From: Acidobacteriota bacterium
GTDB taxonomy: Bacteria; Acidobacteriota; Terriglobia; UBA7540
Length of the DNA stretch: 58,766 bases
Reading direction: 5' to 3'
Assembly: GCA_902812415.1 (NCBI GenBank)
Contig: CADDZJ010000016.1
Location: 1 to 58,766, forward strand
The notes below the pieces were generated by a model. The model searched no databases, was not told where the DNA came from, and saw nothing but the letters and a program-made list of their open reading frames with translations. Position 1 is the stretch's first letter; each line of letters begins with the position of its first letter. The position numbers and the translations under genes were made by a program. Positions 18,048 through 26,771 of the stretch are shown here, in pieces.

Positions 18048-19449
18048 TTAGTCTCGTCGTAGCACAAGCCGGAATGCGGGAAGGCCCAGAAGAACAACTG
18101 CGGCACCAAAAAAAGCCTGAAAGGGACTGTTGAATGCCAATAAGAAGAGCAGCATGCCGACGAGAATGAGGAATGCCAAAGGTGTCAAGGGGTAGCCCGG
18201 AACGCGAATCGCCGGTCCCTCGCTGATTCGTCCCTTTAGCCGGATTATGCCGGCGACAGTTAAGCCGAGGAAGAACACGGCGACAAAGATGAAGTAGGCC
18301 ACAATCTGGTTGAATGTCCCGAGAATGACGAGCAGTGAAGCCAGTATTGCCTGAATCGCAATGGCGCGAGAGGGAGTTCCGTATCGTAGGTGGATTCGTG
18401 CCACTTGATGAAAGAACAGGCCGTCACGGGCCATAGCGTAATAGACGCGAGGAGAAAGAATCAGCAGTGCCGCCAGGCTTCCAAGTACGCAAAGGATCAC
18501 AAGCGCGACCATAATTTCACTGCCTGCCGCGCCAAACAGCAGCTGGCCAGCCTGGGCCATAAAGGTTTCGTCCGATGTGATGCTCGACATTGGGACCAGA
18601 TAGACGAACACGCCCGTGACCAGGATATAGACCAACGTCACGACGCCAACTCCGATGGTGAGCGCTCGCGGCATGACGCGCTCCGGGTTGCGAACCTCAC
18701 CTGCGATCTTGGCAGCTTCCCACCATCCTCCGAATGAGTAGAATGCCGCCATCAGGCTTGCAGCTAGCGCCGCAACAAGCGGGGTTGAGCCTGTTCGCTG
18801 AGGAATGAACGGGCTGAAGTGAGACCAATTGCCCAGCCGAAACGCAACGGCCCAAAATACGAGCAACATCAGGGCTCCAACCTTCAGCCAGGTGAGCGAT
18901 TGCAGGAAGGCTGCGCCGAGCCGGGCTCCGAAAATGTTTGCGGCGGCCAGCGTGAGGATGACAACGATTCCCAGAAACTTTTGCTCAACGGGAGTAATTC
19001 TCGCTACCGCGCCCGCATATGCGGCAAGGCCAACCGCCAGTGATGCAGTCACGCCGGGGTCGAGAACGAGAAGCTGCATCCAGCCGTAAAGGAAAGCCAC
19101 TCGGGGGCCGTAAGCTTCCCGGAGATAAACGTACGCTCCGCCGGCTTCGGGATAACGTGCCGCGAGGCCGCCGAAGCAAAGCGCGCCGGCCACGGCCATC
19201 AGGCCCATCAGGAGCCAGATCGCGAGCAGCCAGAACGGCGAACCCAGTTGGCGAGCCATGCCCGCCGGCGTGAGAAAAATTCCCACGCCGATGGCCTCTC
19301 CGGCCACAGCTGCTGCCGCCGAGCCAAGTCCCAGTTGCCGCTGAAGATTGTCCTGTCGAGTAGCTGCGTGGTTCGGTTGGGAGGAAGGCCGTTCTGGCTC
19401 AACGCGCAGACACGATCTCCTCAGGAGTGATACTTTGAGAACGCTTCAT
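18048..19449 (-). pseudogene. APC-family amino acid permease, probably frameshifted near the start
   Basis: This is a membrane transporter with about 12 helices of the amino acid-polyamine-organocation superfamily. The first-helix motif GEAIGVGIFLTPAGMARQLG and the RYPEAGGAYVYLREAYGP stretch are diagnostic; the substrate is unknown. The natural start appears to be the ATG at 19449, which follows GGGAGGGG and sits one base after the upstream selenoprotein stop. That frame gives MKRSQSITPEEIVSAR and then hits TGA at 19401. The permease frame begins at about the same place (VEPERPSSQPN...) but has no ATG, GTG or TTG until a GTG at 19307, which lies inside helix 1. A one-base shift near 19402-19420 explains this. 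Either the gene is broken, or a truncated form starts at 19307. Confidence 0.72.
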
Positions 19450-19450
19450 C

Positions 19451-20020
19451 TCACCCCTCCCGTCCAACGCCTAATGCATCGGCGACGCGGTTGATGTAAT
19501 TGAACCAGGCGGCGATCAAGGTGATTTGCAGAATGGCGGAGTCGTCAAAGCCGGTCTGACGCAGCCGTTCGTGATCGGCGCGGCTGATTCTTGTTGCATC
19601 TTTCGTTAGTTGCACCACGTAATCCACCATCACGCGCTCGGCTGCCGTGAGACCGGCTTTAGTGTAATCGGTTTCCAGAGCCCGAACCAATTCTTCATCC
19701 AGCGTGACTCGACGCAGAAACTCTGCGTGCGATTCGATTCAATAATGGCACCGATTGGTCACTGAAACCATCGTCGTGATGATTTCGTGCTGGCGGCGGC
19801 TCAGGGGTAGCTCCGGCGACATCAGAACGCCAAACGTCGAAAAGGCGTGGTGCAGCGCATCGGGAATCAAGCTGTGCGACTCGACGATCTGCGCGCCGCC
19901 GCCCTCGGTCGGATGAACCGGGGTAGCGTATTCAATGGGATAAAACGCTCTCTGCGATTCCATCGCTTTGCGGAGCTTTTCGTCCGCCTCCGCCAAAGGG
20001 ATGGTTTTGATCCAGGCCAT
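19451..20020 (-). CDS. AhpD-like alkylhydroperoxidase, predicted selenoprotein (CxxU)
   Basis: The protein has 189 residues if the in-frame TGA at 19741-19739 is read as selenocysteine. It belongs to the peroxidase-related branch of the carboxymuconolactone decarboxylase/AhpD family. The conserved redox motif CxxCxxxH appears as C91-H-Y-U94-I-E-S-H98, so the TGA falls exactly at the second redox-active Cys. Coding homology continues without shift after it ([16 protein letters not shown]... to [15 protein letters not shown]), giving the normal family length. A hairpin with SECIS geometry follows the TGA. The start ATG has AGGAG seven bases upstream. Without Sec insertion the product would be a 93-residue fragment. 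Likely role: reduction of peroxides or related thiol redox chemistry in the cytoplasm. The alternative is a plain nonsense mutation of a TGC/TGT codon. Confidence 0.83.
19706..19735 (-). promoter_or_regulatory. predicted bacterial SECIS hairpin (AhpD-like gene)
   Basis: In the mRNA, 17 nt separate UGA from a 3-nt apical loop GTT. The core stem is seven perfect pairs (ACGCAGA with TCTGCGT). Below it are one bulged C, three more pairs (TCG with CGA), an A-G mismatch and two further pairs. Loop-first G and UGA-to-loop distance fit the published bacterial SECIS model, where the loop carries a G in its first two positions and lies about 16-37 nt from UGA. Confidence 0.78.
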
Positions 20021-20098
20021 AATTTCTCCTCGCGAGTTGAGAATTTAAAGCTTGAAATGAACCGGACAGCGCCGCTCCTCAAAGTCCATTCACAAACA

Positions 20099-23000
20099 TC
20101 AGAACAAAAGCTTAAGGGCGAATTGAATCAGCCTAGGCGGGAGCGCTTGCTGTATTTGGCCGAACGTGGTCGAGCTGATGTCGCCGTTCGGCAGCCGAAA
20201 GTTGGCTCGGTTGAACAGGTTGAAAAACTCCGCCCGGAATTGCAGCATTCTCGATTCGGCGACTGGGATGTTCTTGAAGGCGGAAAAGTCCCAGTCGGCG
20301 AAACCTGGACCTTGGATTACATTTCTACCTTCGCTCCCGTAAACACCCGCGGGCGTCGTGGACAGGTCAATGCGTCGGAACGCCCCCGTGTTAAACCACT
20401 CCGCAACGGTCTTCGATCCATTGTTGGGGTTGCCGATCAGATTGGGGCGGAAGGCTGAGAAGCCTGTGACCTCGGGCGCATCATAATTGAAACTCTCGTC
20501 CACCACCGTAAACGGCGTTCCAGTCATATATGTCGTGATGCCATTGACCTGCCAGTTCCCCAGTACGCGCTCATACCATTTTTGCGGCTGCTTCCAAAAC
20601 GGCAGCTCCCATTCGTAGCTCAGCACAAAGCGGTGGCGCGCGTCAAAGAGAGACCTGCCCCACTCGGCCGAAAGATCGAAAGGATTCTGCGCCAGGTCGT
20701 TGGTTCCCGCAATGTCTTGCGAAGAGGACCCCGCGATGTTGAAGGATGAGACATCATCGAGGGCCTTTGAGAAAGTATAGGAGGCAAGCATGGAGAGCCC
20801 GCCCCCGAACCTCTTTCGCAAGCTCGTCTGTAAGGCGTTGTAGGACGAGTTTGCGCCGCCACTAATCAGGCCAACCGAACTGTAGGTGCAATTTCCTGAA
20901 GCATTCGGCATGCAATAAGGGCGCTGCTGGTCAATATTATTCTGCTGATCGGCCCACACCTGGCCGGGCAGCGGAATCGAGGGATTGTCTTCGATGATTC
21001 GCGGCAATTTGGTTCCACTGGTGCCTACGTAGCCGATCTCAAAGAGCCAGTCGGTACCGAATGACTGCTGGATATTGAAGTTCCAATCCTGAACGTAAGG
21101 CAGCCGCAGGTGCGGATCGAGCGTCAGGAGCGTCATGGTTGAAGCGAATGGGGTTGCGAAAGGGTTGCCGTTGGCAAACGGATTGGAAAGGCTGCCCGGG
21201 AACTGCAATTGAGGCGTTCTGACGTACGGCGGAGCGCTGACGGGCGCCTGCAAAGGCCCGCCGGGCCCGTTGTAGTACGGATCGTAGAAGATGCCGTAAG
21301 CGGCGCTGACCAGCCATCGGGTGCTTCCAGTTGGATCCCAGGCCAAACCGATCCGCGGTGCGAAGGCATCCTTCTGTGTGGGAATTAAGCCTGCAGGAAC
21401 GCCTGTGTCCCCTGGATACAGGAGCCCCGGCGGAGCGTCGGGCATCACCTTTGATTGCATACCGGGCTCAAATAAGGCCGCCCGGTTGCGAATTTCCGTG
21501 TACGGCATGGTCAGGTCGTACCGCAATCCCAGATTGAGCGTCAGACGGGAGCTTACTTTGTATGTATCCTGGCCGTAGAAATCAAAGTCACTGCCACGGA
21601 GCCCGCGCGAAAGATCTCCCTGGCCCGTCGGCGAATTGCCGCCGCCTTGCAAAAAGAGCAAAGGCTGCCCGACCAGAAAACTCGCAAACGCGTTGCTGAT
21701 CGGAAATGGGATAAAGACGAAGAACCCGTTGGAGGCAATCCCGAAGACACTGTTGATCTGATCGCGGCGGAAATCGCCACCAAACTTCAGCTCATGCCTG
21801 CCGTGAATCCAGGTGAGCGATTCTGAAGCGGCAAAGGCGTTCTCAATAGTGTCCCGCGGACCTGTGATCGGGTCTCCGATACTTGCATATCCCCCTCCGC
21901 CGAACTGGATGAATGGAGGGCCAGCGGCAATGTTCAGCGTGGGCTGATACTGGAACCCTAATGAAGCAGGAGAGGTGTGGTTCTCGTGCTCATCATAAAG
22001 GAACTTGTAACGGAGGAACGACAGCCTCGTAATACCGAGCAACGAAGGTGAGAATGTATGTGTCAACTGCGCGACCACGTCCTGCGGACGATGGGCCTCG
22101 CCAACCGGGAAGCCCGGCACACCTGCGCCGGAGGTTGAAATAGGATCGAAGAGTGTGCCGTTTCCAAACATGTAGCGGATCATGAGCGCGTTGCGTTGGT
22201 TGAAGTACTGGTCCACGCGCAGGCCGAACTGATCCTCGTTATCGCGCAGGATCTGCTCTGCATTGTACAGATCCAACACGCCGCTTCGGTCTTTGGCGTT
22301 CGGCATTGGATAAAGCTTCAAGACTTTGGCCGCCGTGGGATCAATGAACGGCAAAGTGTTGTTTGAGAATGGTACCGGGGGCTGGGTGCATTGAGGCGGG
22401 TTTGGGCAGAGGTTTAGCAGCGGCCCTGGATCCTGGGAAAAGTTGCCCTGACGTTCAAGAGCCGAAGGGACTCGAACCCCATTGAGTGTTTCACCCTGGC
22501 GGTTGCGGAAGCCTTCGTAGTACCCGAAGAAGAACGTCTTATCCTTGCGGATGGGGCCACCCAGCGTGGCGCCGAATTGGTTCTGCCGATATTCGGATTT
22601 CTTGAAGCCATCGGCGTTTTCGAAAAAGTTAGCCGCGTCCACCTTGTCGTTGCGGAGAAATTCCCAGAGCGCGCCATGGAAATTATTCGATCCGGAACGC
22701 GTGACAATGTTGGTGGTCGAAGCGGCCTCGCCTCCAAACTCTGCATTGGCCGTGCTCGTCAGAACTTTGAACTGCGCGATGGCATCAATGGGCGGCTCAA
22801 GCACAAACCCGCCGTCCACGGCATTGTCATTGGAAGCGCCGTCAATGAGAAAATTATTTGACTCCGGGCGTTGACCGTTCACCGCATAACCTTATCCCGC
22901 TCGCAGCGTGCCTCCAGCCTGAGAAAGCCCCGGGGTTACAGGCACAACGCCAGGTTGCAGCAGTCCAAGCTGAGAGAAATTTCGGCCGTTAAGTGGAAGA

Positions 23001-23449
23001 TCCAATATTTCGCGCTCGTTAACGGTCATGCCAAGTGACGTGGCAGAGGTCTGGATGAGAGATGCGTTCGCGCGCACGTGCACCAGTTGTGTGGAGGAAC
23101 CAATTTCGAGATGGATGGGGACTGTCGCGGCTTCATTCACACTGAGCGTAATGCCTTCCTGGACGAACCTGCGAAATCCTCCTGCGGACGCTTGCAGCCG
23201 ATACTGGCCGATTGGCAGCGACACCAGGATGTAGGCGCCGCGCGCATCCGTCATCGCCGTCCGTCTCAAACCTGTCTCGACTAGGACGGCCGTCACTTGC
23301 GCCTTCGGCACGCCCGCCCCGCTCGGGTCGAACACCGTTCCGCGCAGGCTTGCCGTGACCTCCTGCGCGCACAGCGGGACTGCGGATAGCGCGGCCAAAG
23401 CCAGCAGGAGCATTGCCGCACCGACTGTCTTGATAGAGATCTTTTTCAT
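20099..23449 (-). pseudogene. TonB-dependent receptor (Oar-like) with in-frame TAA
   Basis: This is an outer-membrane transporter of about 1116 codons. A signal peptide (MLLLALAALSAVPLCAQ) is followed by a carboxypeptidase-regulatory beta-sandwich (LRGTVFDPSGAGVPKAQV), a plug with LDLPLNGRNFSQL, then SNNFLIDGASN and a long beta-barrel ending in an aromatic C-terminus (FALKLLF). A TAA stop at 22894-22892 interrupts it where relatives typically continue RAGxGYAVNGQRPESN. The frame is unbroken on both sides, so a single CAA-to-TAA change is the simplest cause. The substrate is unknown. It sits between the two selenoprotein genes in what looks like one transcription unit. Confidence 0.85.
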
Positions 23450-23568
23450 CTGTTTTCAACCTCGCAAACATTTCAGCCGGTTTTCAGTTTGCAAAACTGC
23501 AGCGGGATACCGGCGCGTGGTACGCCAAACCGACTTCTAACCTGTGAGCGTTCGTTCTCTTTCGCAGT

Positions 23569-24276
23569 TCACCTGGCAGAAGGGGCCACGACTGACCGCA
23601 ACACCTTGGCCATGGCATCAGGTTTAAACCCGAACGGGCCGGCGCTGCTCTTGAAGGCCACGCGGCCTTCGCGGTCAATCACATAGAGCCGGTCCGGCCA
23701 ACCCGTGTAGGCGAGCTCGGTCGTGTCCTGCATGTCGTCCACGAGTGCCGGGACGTGAATGCCGAGTTTGACCACGCAGGTTTCAGCCGCGCTGTCGCGC
23801 TGGTGAAAAGTCTTGGCGCTTGCAATCAAAATGCCTTCCTTCAGATTGCTCGGCATCTCCCAACCGTCCGTGGGATGAGCTTCTTCGATATAGACCACGT
23901 AAAAGGCGGCCCGATCTTTGTACTGCGCGTAGAGTTTGTTGAGCGCGGGAACCTCCCGGCGAAAAGGCGGTCAAGTGTGGCTCCCAAAGATCAACACCAC
24001 GGGTTCCCGGCCACGGAATGAAGAGAGGCGCACAACTTCGGAACTGTTGGCTGTTTTAAGCGCGAAATCCGGCGCCGGATCGCCGATCTTCAAGTGCCCT
24101 CGGCGAGCAATCAGCCACATGGGTTCGAAGGGGAAGAGAACATAGGAAAATGTCGGCAGCATCGACATGATCCGCCCGAACACCGGAGGCGGCTGAAGCA
24201 TTGCGACAAAAAGCCCGCCGGCCAACAGGAAGTACACGGCGAGCACTGGAATAGCGTACCTCAGGAATTTTCGCAT
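23569..24276 (-). CDS. iodothyronine deiodinase family protein, predicted selenoprotein
   Basis: The protein has 235 residues if the TGA at 23973-23971 is read as selenocysteine (U102). An N-terminal transmembrane helix (about residues 8-27) is followed by a thioredoxin-like domain: IGDPAPDFAL, LSSFRGREPVVLIFGSHT, then U102-PPF. It continues with FYVVYIEEAHPTDGW and WPDRLYVIDREGRV, both hallmarks of the T4 deiodinase family, where the active site is U-P-P-F. Without the TGA the frame is continuous to a normal C-terminus, and a SECIS-like hairpin follows. Vertebrate relatives remove iodine from thyroid hormones; the bacterial substrate is not known, and peroxide or organohalide reduction are both open (inference). 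No clear ribosome site is seen at the ATG 24276. Confidence 0.86.
23943..23960 (-). promoter_or_regulatory. predicted bacterial SECIS hairpin (deiodinase-like gene)
   Basis: In the mRNA a hairpin GCCGGGA-GGT-TCCCGcGC follows UGA: seven base pairs with one bulged C on the 3' side. The apical loop GGT begins exactly 18 nt after UGA, the same distance as in the AhpD-like gene. The loop opens with two G residues, as in well-studied SelB-binding hairpins. The stem is all G-C except the closing A-T pair. Confidence 0.76.
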
Positions 24277-24682
24277 CGTCAGAAGGTTACACTGCGAGGT
24301 TCAACTTCTACCTACAAGCCGACGCCGCTGCGCAAAACCGCGCCGCACCGGTGACACCTCACCAGCGCTGCGAGGCAATCAGAATTGTGAACGTGACCCT
24401 GCTACCCTACACCCAACAAGAGTCACCCCAAGAACTCCGTCAGGTTAGCCGGAGCGGAATGGACCGTCAATAATGTTCGCAGGCTAATTCTCTAATTAAA
24501 ATGAACTAGGCGCTCGATTCAGCCTGAGACATCGCCGACTCGGATACGATCCGGGTTTCCACCTGGAGGTGCAGTCGGCAAAGCGGCAACTGGAACTCAG
24601 GTTGTAAACCCCGGATGGAGGGCGATGTTCTCCATCGCCCGTCCATCGACATGCCAAGGGAGGACTCATTGCCTACTTGCCT
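24277..24682. other. non-coding spacer within the element
   Basis: About 400 bases between the deiodinase-like gene and the recombinase end. I see no gene. It contains a palindrome at 24620-24640 (GGGCGATG, 5-base loop, CATCGCCC) that could be a terminator stem for the minus-strand recombinase or a REP-like repeat. An AT-rich patch near 24485-24505 could hold the promoter for the cargo genes, but I cannot define boxes with confidence. Confidence 0.4.
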
Positions 24683-25016
24683 TCAGAGCTTCCGCAAGAA
24701 TTCCATCAGGTTCAGATCGTCTCGCAACCTCCTTTTTCGGCGACTTCCGCCTCCCGGATCGCAGGCAGCCAGAGCCTTCGCTTTCATTGCCAGGTCTGTT
24801 TCCGCGTAGATATTCGTTGTATCCACCGAAACGTGGCCCAGCCAGGCTCTGATCGTGTTGAGATCAACGCCAGCACGAAGCAGGTGGGTGGCAGTCGTGT
24901 GGCGCAAGTTATGTTCTGAGTTGGAGTAAGTGGCCTGGATTCAGGTGGTTAGGAGGATGCGGCGACCTTTAGAGCAAGTCTGCTGGATTCAACGAGTTAG
25001 TCGATTGAGCACGAAA

Positions 25017-25030
25017 AACTCAGAACATAA
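25017..25030 (-). repeat. internal copy of the insertion's end repeat
   Basis: AACTCAGAACATAA here is the exact reverse complement of TTATGTTCTGAGTT at 24909-24922, enclosing 94 bases. Confidence 0.75.
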
Positions 25031-25400
25031 TTTTCGAGGCTGGAAAACACATGAGTGAAGGACTCCTTATCGGAAATCCGCGATGAGATTCAGATCGGCC
25101 ACAACCACCGCAAAACTGACGTCCGCAGACCAATCATGCGCTCTCGTGGCTTCGCGCATGCCGTCCAGGTTTTTCGTGCTAGGCGCAGCGCAGTGACCGG
25201 CGGCGCTCCAGCATTGAGGAGGAAGTTCATCCAGTCCCTGGCCGACGGCCTGTGGAAAGAACCCGCGGCGCCTGAGGATTCAACACACAAAGTTATCAGA
25301 GCTCCTCGAGAAGTAAAAGAGAGAAGTAAAAGGGAAAGGCTATATAGAAACGGGGCTGAACAAGAAGGGAACTAAATCGGAAGCCAGAAGATCAAGAAAG

Positions 25401-25413
25401 ACTCAGAACATAA
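25401..25413 (-). repeat. second right-end repeat of the insertion
   Basis: ACTCAGAACATAA lies in tandem with the terminal copy at 25418-25431, with only four bases between them. This gives the right end a doubled recognition motif. Confidence 0.7.
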
Positions 25414-26616
25414 TCAGAACTGAGAACATAACGCAAACTGTGCGGGCCATAGTGGGGTAAGCGGAAGCCAAGTGCCCGAACGTGGCCGGCAATGCAACCG
25501 GATGCACCACCCCTCGTGATCGGCCTATACGGTTTGCGTAGCGTCAAAAACAGTACGCGCGAAGAACGTCGGGGCCGTACGTTTTGGAGGTATTTCAGAA
25601 TGGCATTGCCCACCTCGGCGGTTAGCGGATATTCCTGAATTCGCCTGTTCTTGAGTCGTCGGATGCGGATCTTTTCATTGGCCCAGTCCAGGTCTTCTAA
25701 AGTCAGCTTGCAAACCTCGCCTATCCGCAGACCGTATACCGCCAAAAGCAGAATCATTGCACGGTCGCGAATATGGCTCGCACGCCCTGTATTGAGATTG
25801 GCAATCAAACGCTGGATTTGTTCCCAACTCGGGCCTTCCGGAAGCGTGGCCATTGAATAGATGCGCGGACTCCGGATGGTTTCCGCCAATCCGGTCCTGC
25901 ACCAATTCTGCCGACTTGCGTAACGAAAAAAGGCCCGTAGCGAGTTACTGTATGCTTTGACTGTTGATTTCTTCCAGCCGCGTGCCTTGTTCTGAACGAA
26001 ATACCCCGCAAGGATTTCCGGAGACACGTCCTTCAGCGCGACACCCTGTTTTCCAAGCCACTCGAAGAAAAGGTTCAGTGCTGACTGGTGGGAGGAAATG
26101 GTTTCGTCTGTATATCCTCTTTCGTCCCGCAGCTCTTTAAGGAAACTGTCGAGTTCCGGTTTGAACTGGGGATTGCGGTCCGGATCACGCCACTTGCCTA
26201 AGAAACGAAACCAGTTCTTGGCCACGAAGATGAACCTTTTCGTCGCGGTCTCGCGCGTTTCGGCTGAGGAACTCGGCGCGCAGGTCTTCGAGCCCCAGTC
26301 ATTGGCTGCTCGCACGATCTGCCGTTCCGTGATCGGCAAACGTTGCCGGACGTTCACCCGCTCAGCAATAACCAGCAGAAATTTGTTGATCTGTCGGATG
26401 GTGCGCAAACCATGTCCGCGTTCGTTCAGGTCACAAAGGAAAGCCCGCCGCTCTTCGACAAAGCGGCCCGTCGAGTAGATCCATACCTTGTCACTGCGTT
26501 CCATTAGTTGGTCAAACATGTGACTGACTCCTTGGAGTGAATTTGAAATCAGCCAAGTATGAAAGTTATGTAGCCATCAGCGCACCCAGGAATCTGAAGG
26601 TAGGGGACTTCATGAA

Positions 26617-26646
26617 CCACGACAACATAATCGATATCCCAACATA
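26617..26646 (-). repeat. right terminal inverted repeat of the sugE element
   Basis: Read on the minus strand it starts ATATGTTGGGAT and ends TTATGTTGTCGTG, the inverted partner of 17771-17800. Its outer edge coincides with the point where the sugE frame resumes. It lies about 100 bases upstream of the recombinase start, as expected for an end bound by the recombinase. Confidence 0.85.
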
Positions 26647-26648
26647 TT

Positions 26649-26732
26649 TGGCGAATCTCGCAGCGGGGTTCGGATCATTTGCATTGGGCTCATTTTAATT
26701 GGCATCATCGGTCTGAAGGCTATACATCATTA
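26649..26732 (+). pseudogene. sugE: sugE/gdx exporter, 3' part
   Basis: Read from 26649 the frame gives GESRSGVRIICIGLILIG followed by IIGLKAIHH and TAG at 26730-26732. This is the fourth transmembrane helix and C-terminus of an SMR/SugE protein. Upstream TTT (26646-26648) would supply the Phe of the ILF-GE junction seen in the family. It joins in register with the 5' part that ends at 17740. Confidence 0.85.
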
Positions 26733-26734
26733 GA

Positions 26735-26763
26735 GGCAGGAGCGCGAGATTTGCGCCCCTGCC
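26735..26763 (-). terminator. hairpin after mscL, possible terminator
   Basis: Stem arms GGCAGG-x-GCGC and GCGC-x-CCTGCC enclose a 7-base loop, starting about 9 bases after the mscL stop. There is no U-run after the stem on the minus strand, so factor-independent termination is doubtful. Confidence 0.35.
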
Positions 26764-26771
26764 CCGACGTT

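Larger units (their letters stand above)
24908..25431. mobile_element. 524-bp non-autonomous insertion within the recombinase gene
   Basis: The left end is GTTATGTTCTGAGTT (24908-24922) and the right end is the inverted AACTGAGAACATAA (25418-25431). CGCAA direct repeats flank it at 24903-24907 and 25432-25436. Two more copies of the right-end motif lie inside, at 25017-25030 and 25401-25413. The copy at 25017 makes a perfect 14-bp inverted repeat with the left end, outlining a 122-bp sub-unit. No transposase is encoded; the longest open frames look like noise. The family is unknown to me. Multiple end repeats plus a 4-5 bp duplication recall IS21-type ends, but that is speculative. Confidence 0.75.
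24683..26519 (-). pseudogene. tyrosine recombinase, interrupted by a 524-bp insertion
   Basis: This is a phage-integrase family site-specific recombinase. The 5' part (26519 to about 25432) has an N-terminal SAM-like domain (ERGYTDETISSHQSALNLF) and the catalytic R265 in YGLRIGE, and runs to GPHSLR (H360, R363). The 3' part (24907 to 24683) resumes with HTTATHLLRAGVDLNTIRAWLGHVSVDTTNIYAE, giving the last His and the nucleophilic Tyr. Removing the insert and one copy of the CGCAA direct repeat restores a perfect GPHSLRHTTATHLL junction with all five catalytic residues. As it stands the 5' fragment ends after LR with a short foreign tail and lacks the Tyr, so the enzyme should be inactive. The start has AAGGAG upstream. 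Confidence 0.88.
17741..26648. mobile_element. 8.9-kb tyrosine-recombinase element inserted in sugE
   Basis: The sugE reading frame breaks at 17740 and resumes in register at 26649, so the sequence between is an insertion. Its two ends carry a 30-bp inverted repeat (17771-17800 and 26617-26646, 27 of 30 positions identical). Inside, on the minus strand, are a tyrosine recombinase (interrupted), a deiodinase-like selenoprotein, a TonB receptor, an AhpD-like selenoprotein and an APC permease. The right repeat abuts the sugE breakpoint; on the left 30 extra bases lie between breakpoint and repeat. No clear target duplication is visible beyond TTT, consistent with a tyrosine recombinase rather than a DDE transposase. 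The left 250 bases inside the repeat hold no recognisable gene. Confidence 0.82.

Noticed and set aside
22892-22894. TAA in the TonB receptor as a recoded codon
   Set aside because: No recoding of TAA is known in bacteria, the position is not a catalytic Cys, and a simple CAA-to-TAA change explains it.
24483-24610. Possible tRNA or attachment site near the recombinase end
   Set aside because: I could not fold a cloverleaf or find a CCA-type 3' end, and the sugE junctions already define the insertion site.
25090-25290. A 66-residue frame within the 524-bp insertion
   Set aside because: No ribosome site or domain; too short and unlike any transposase I know.
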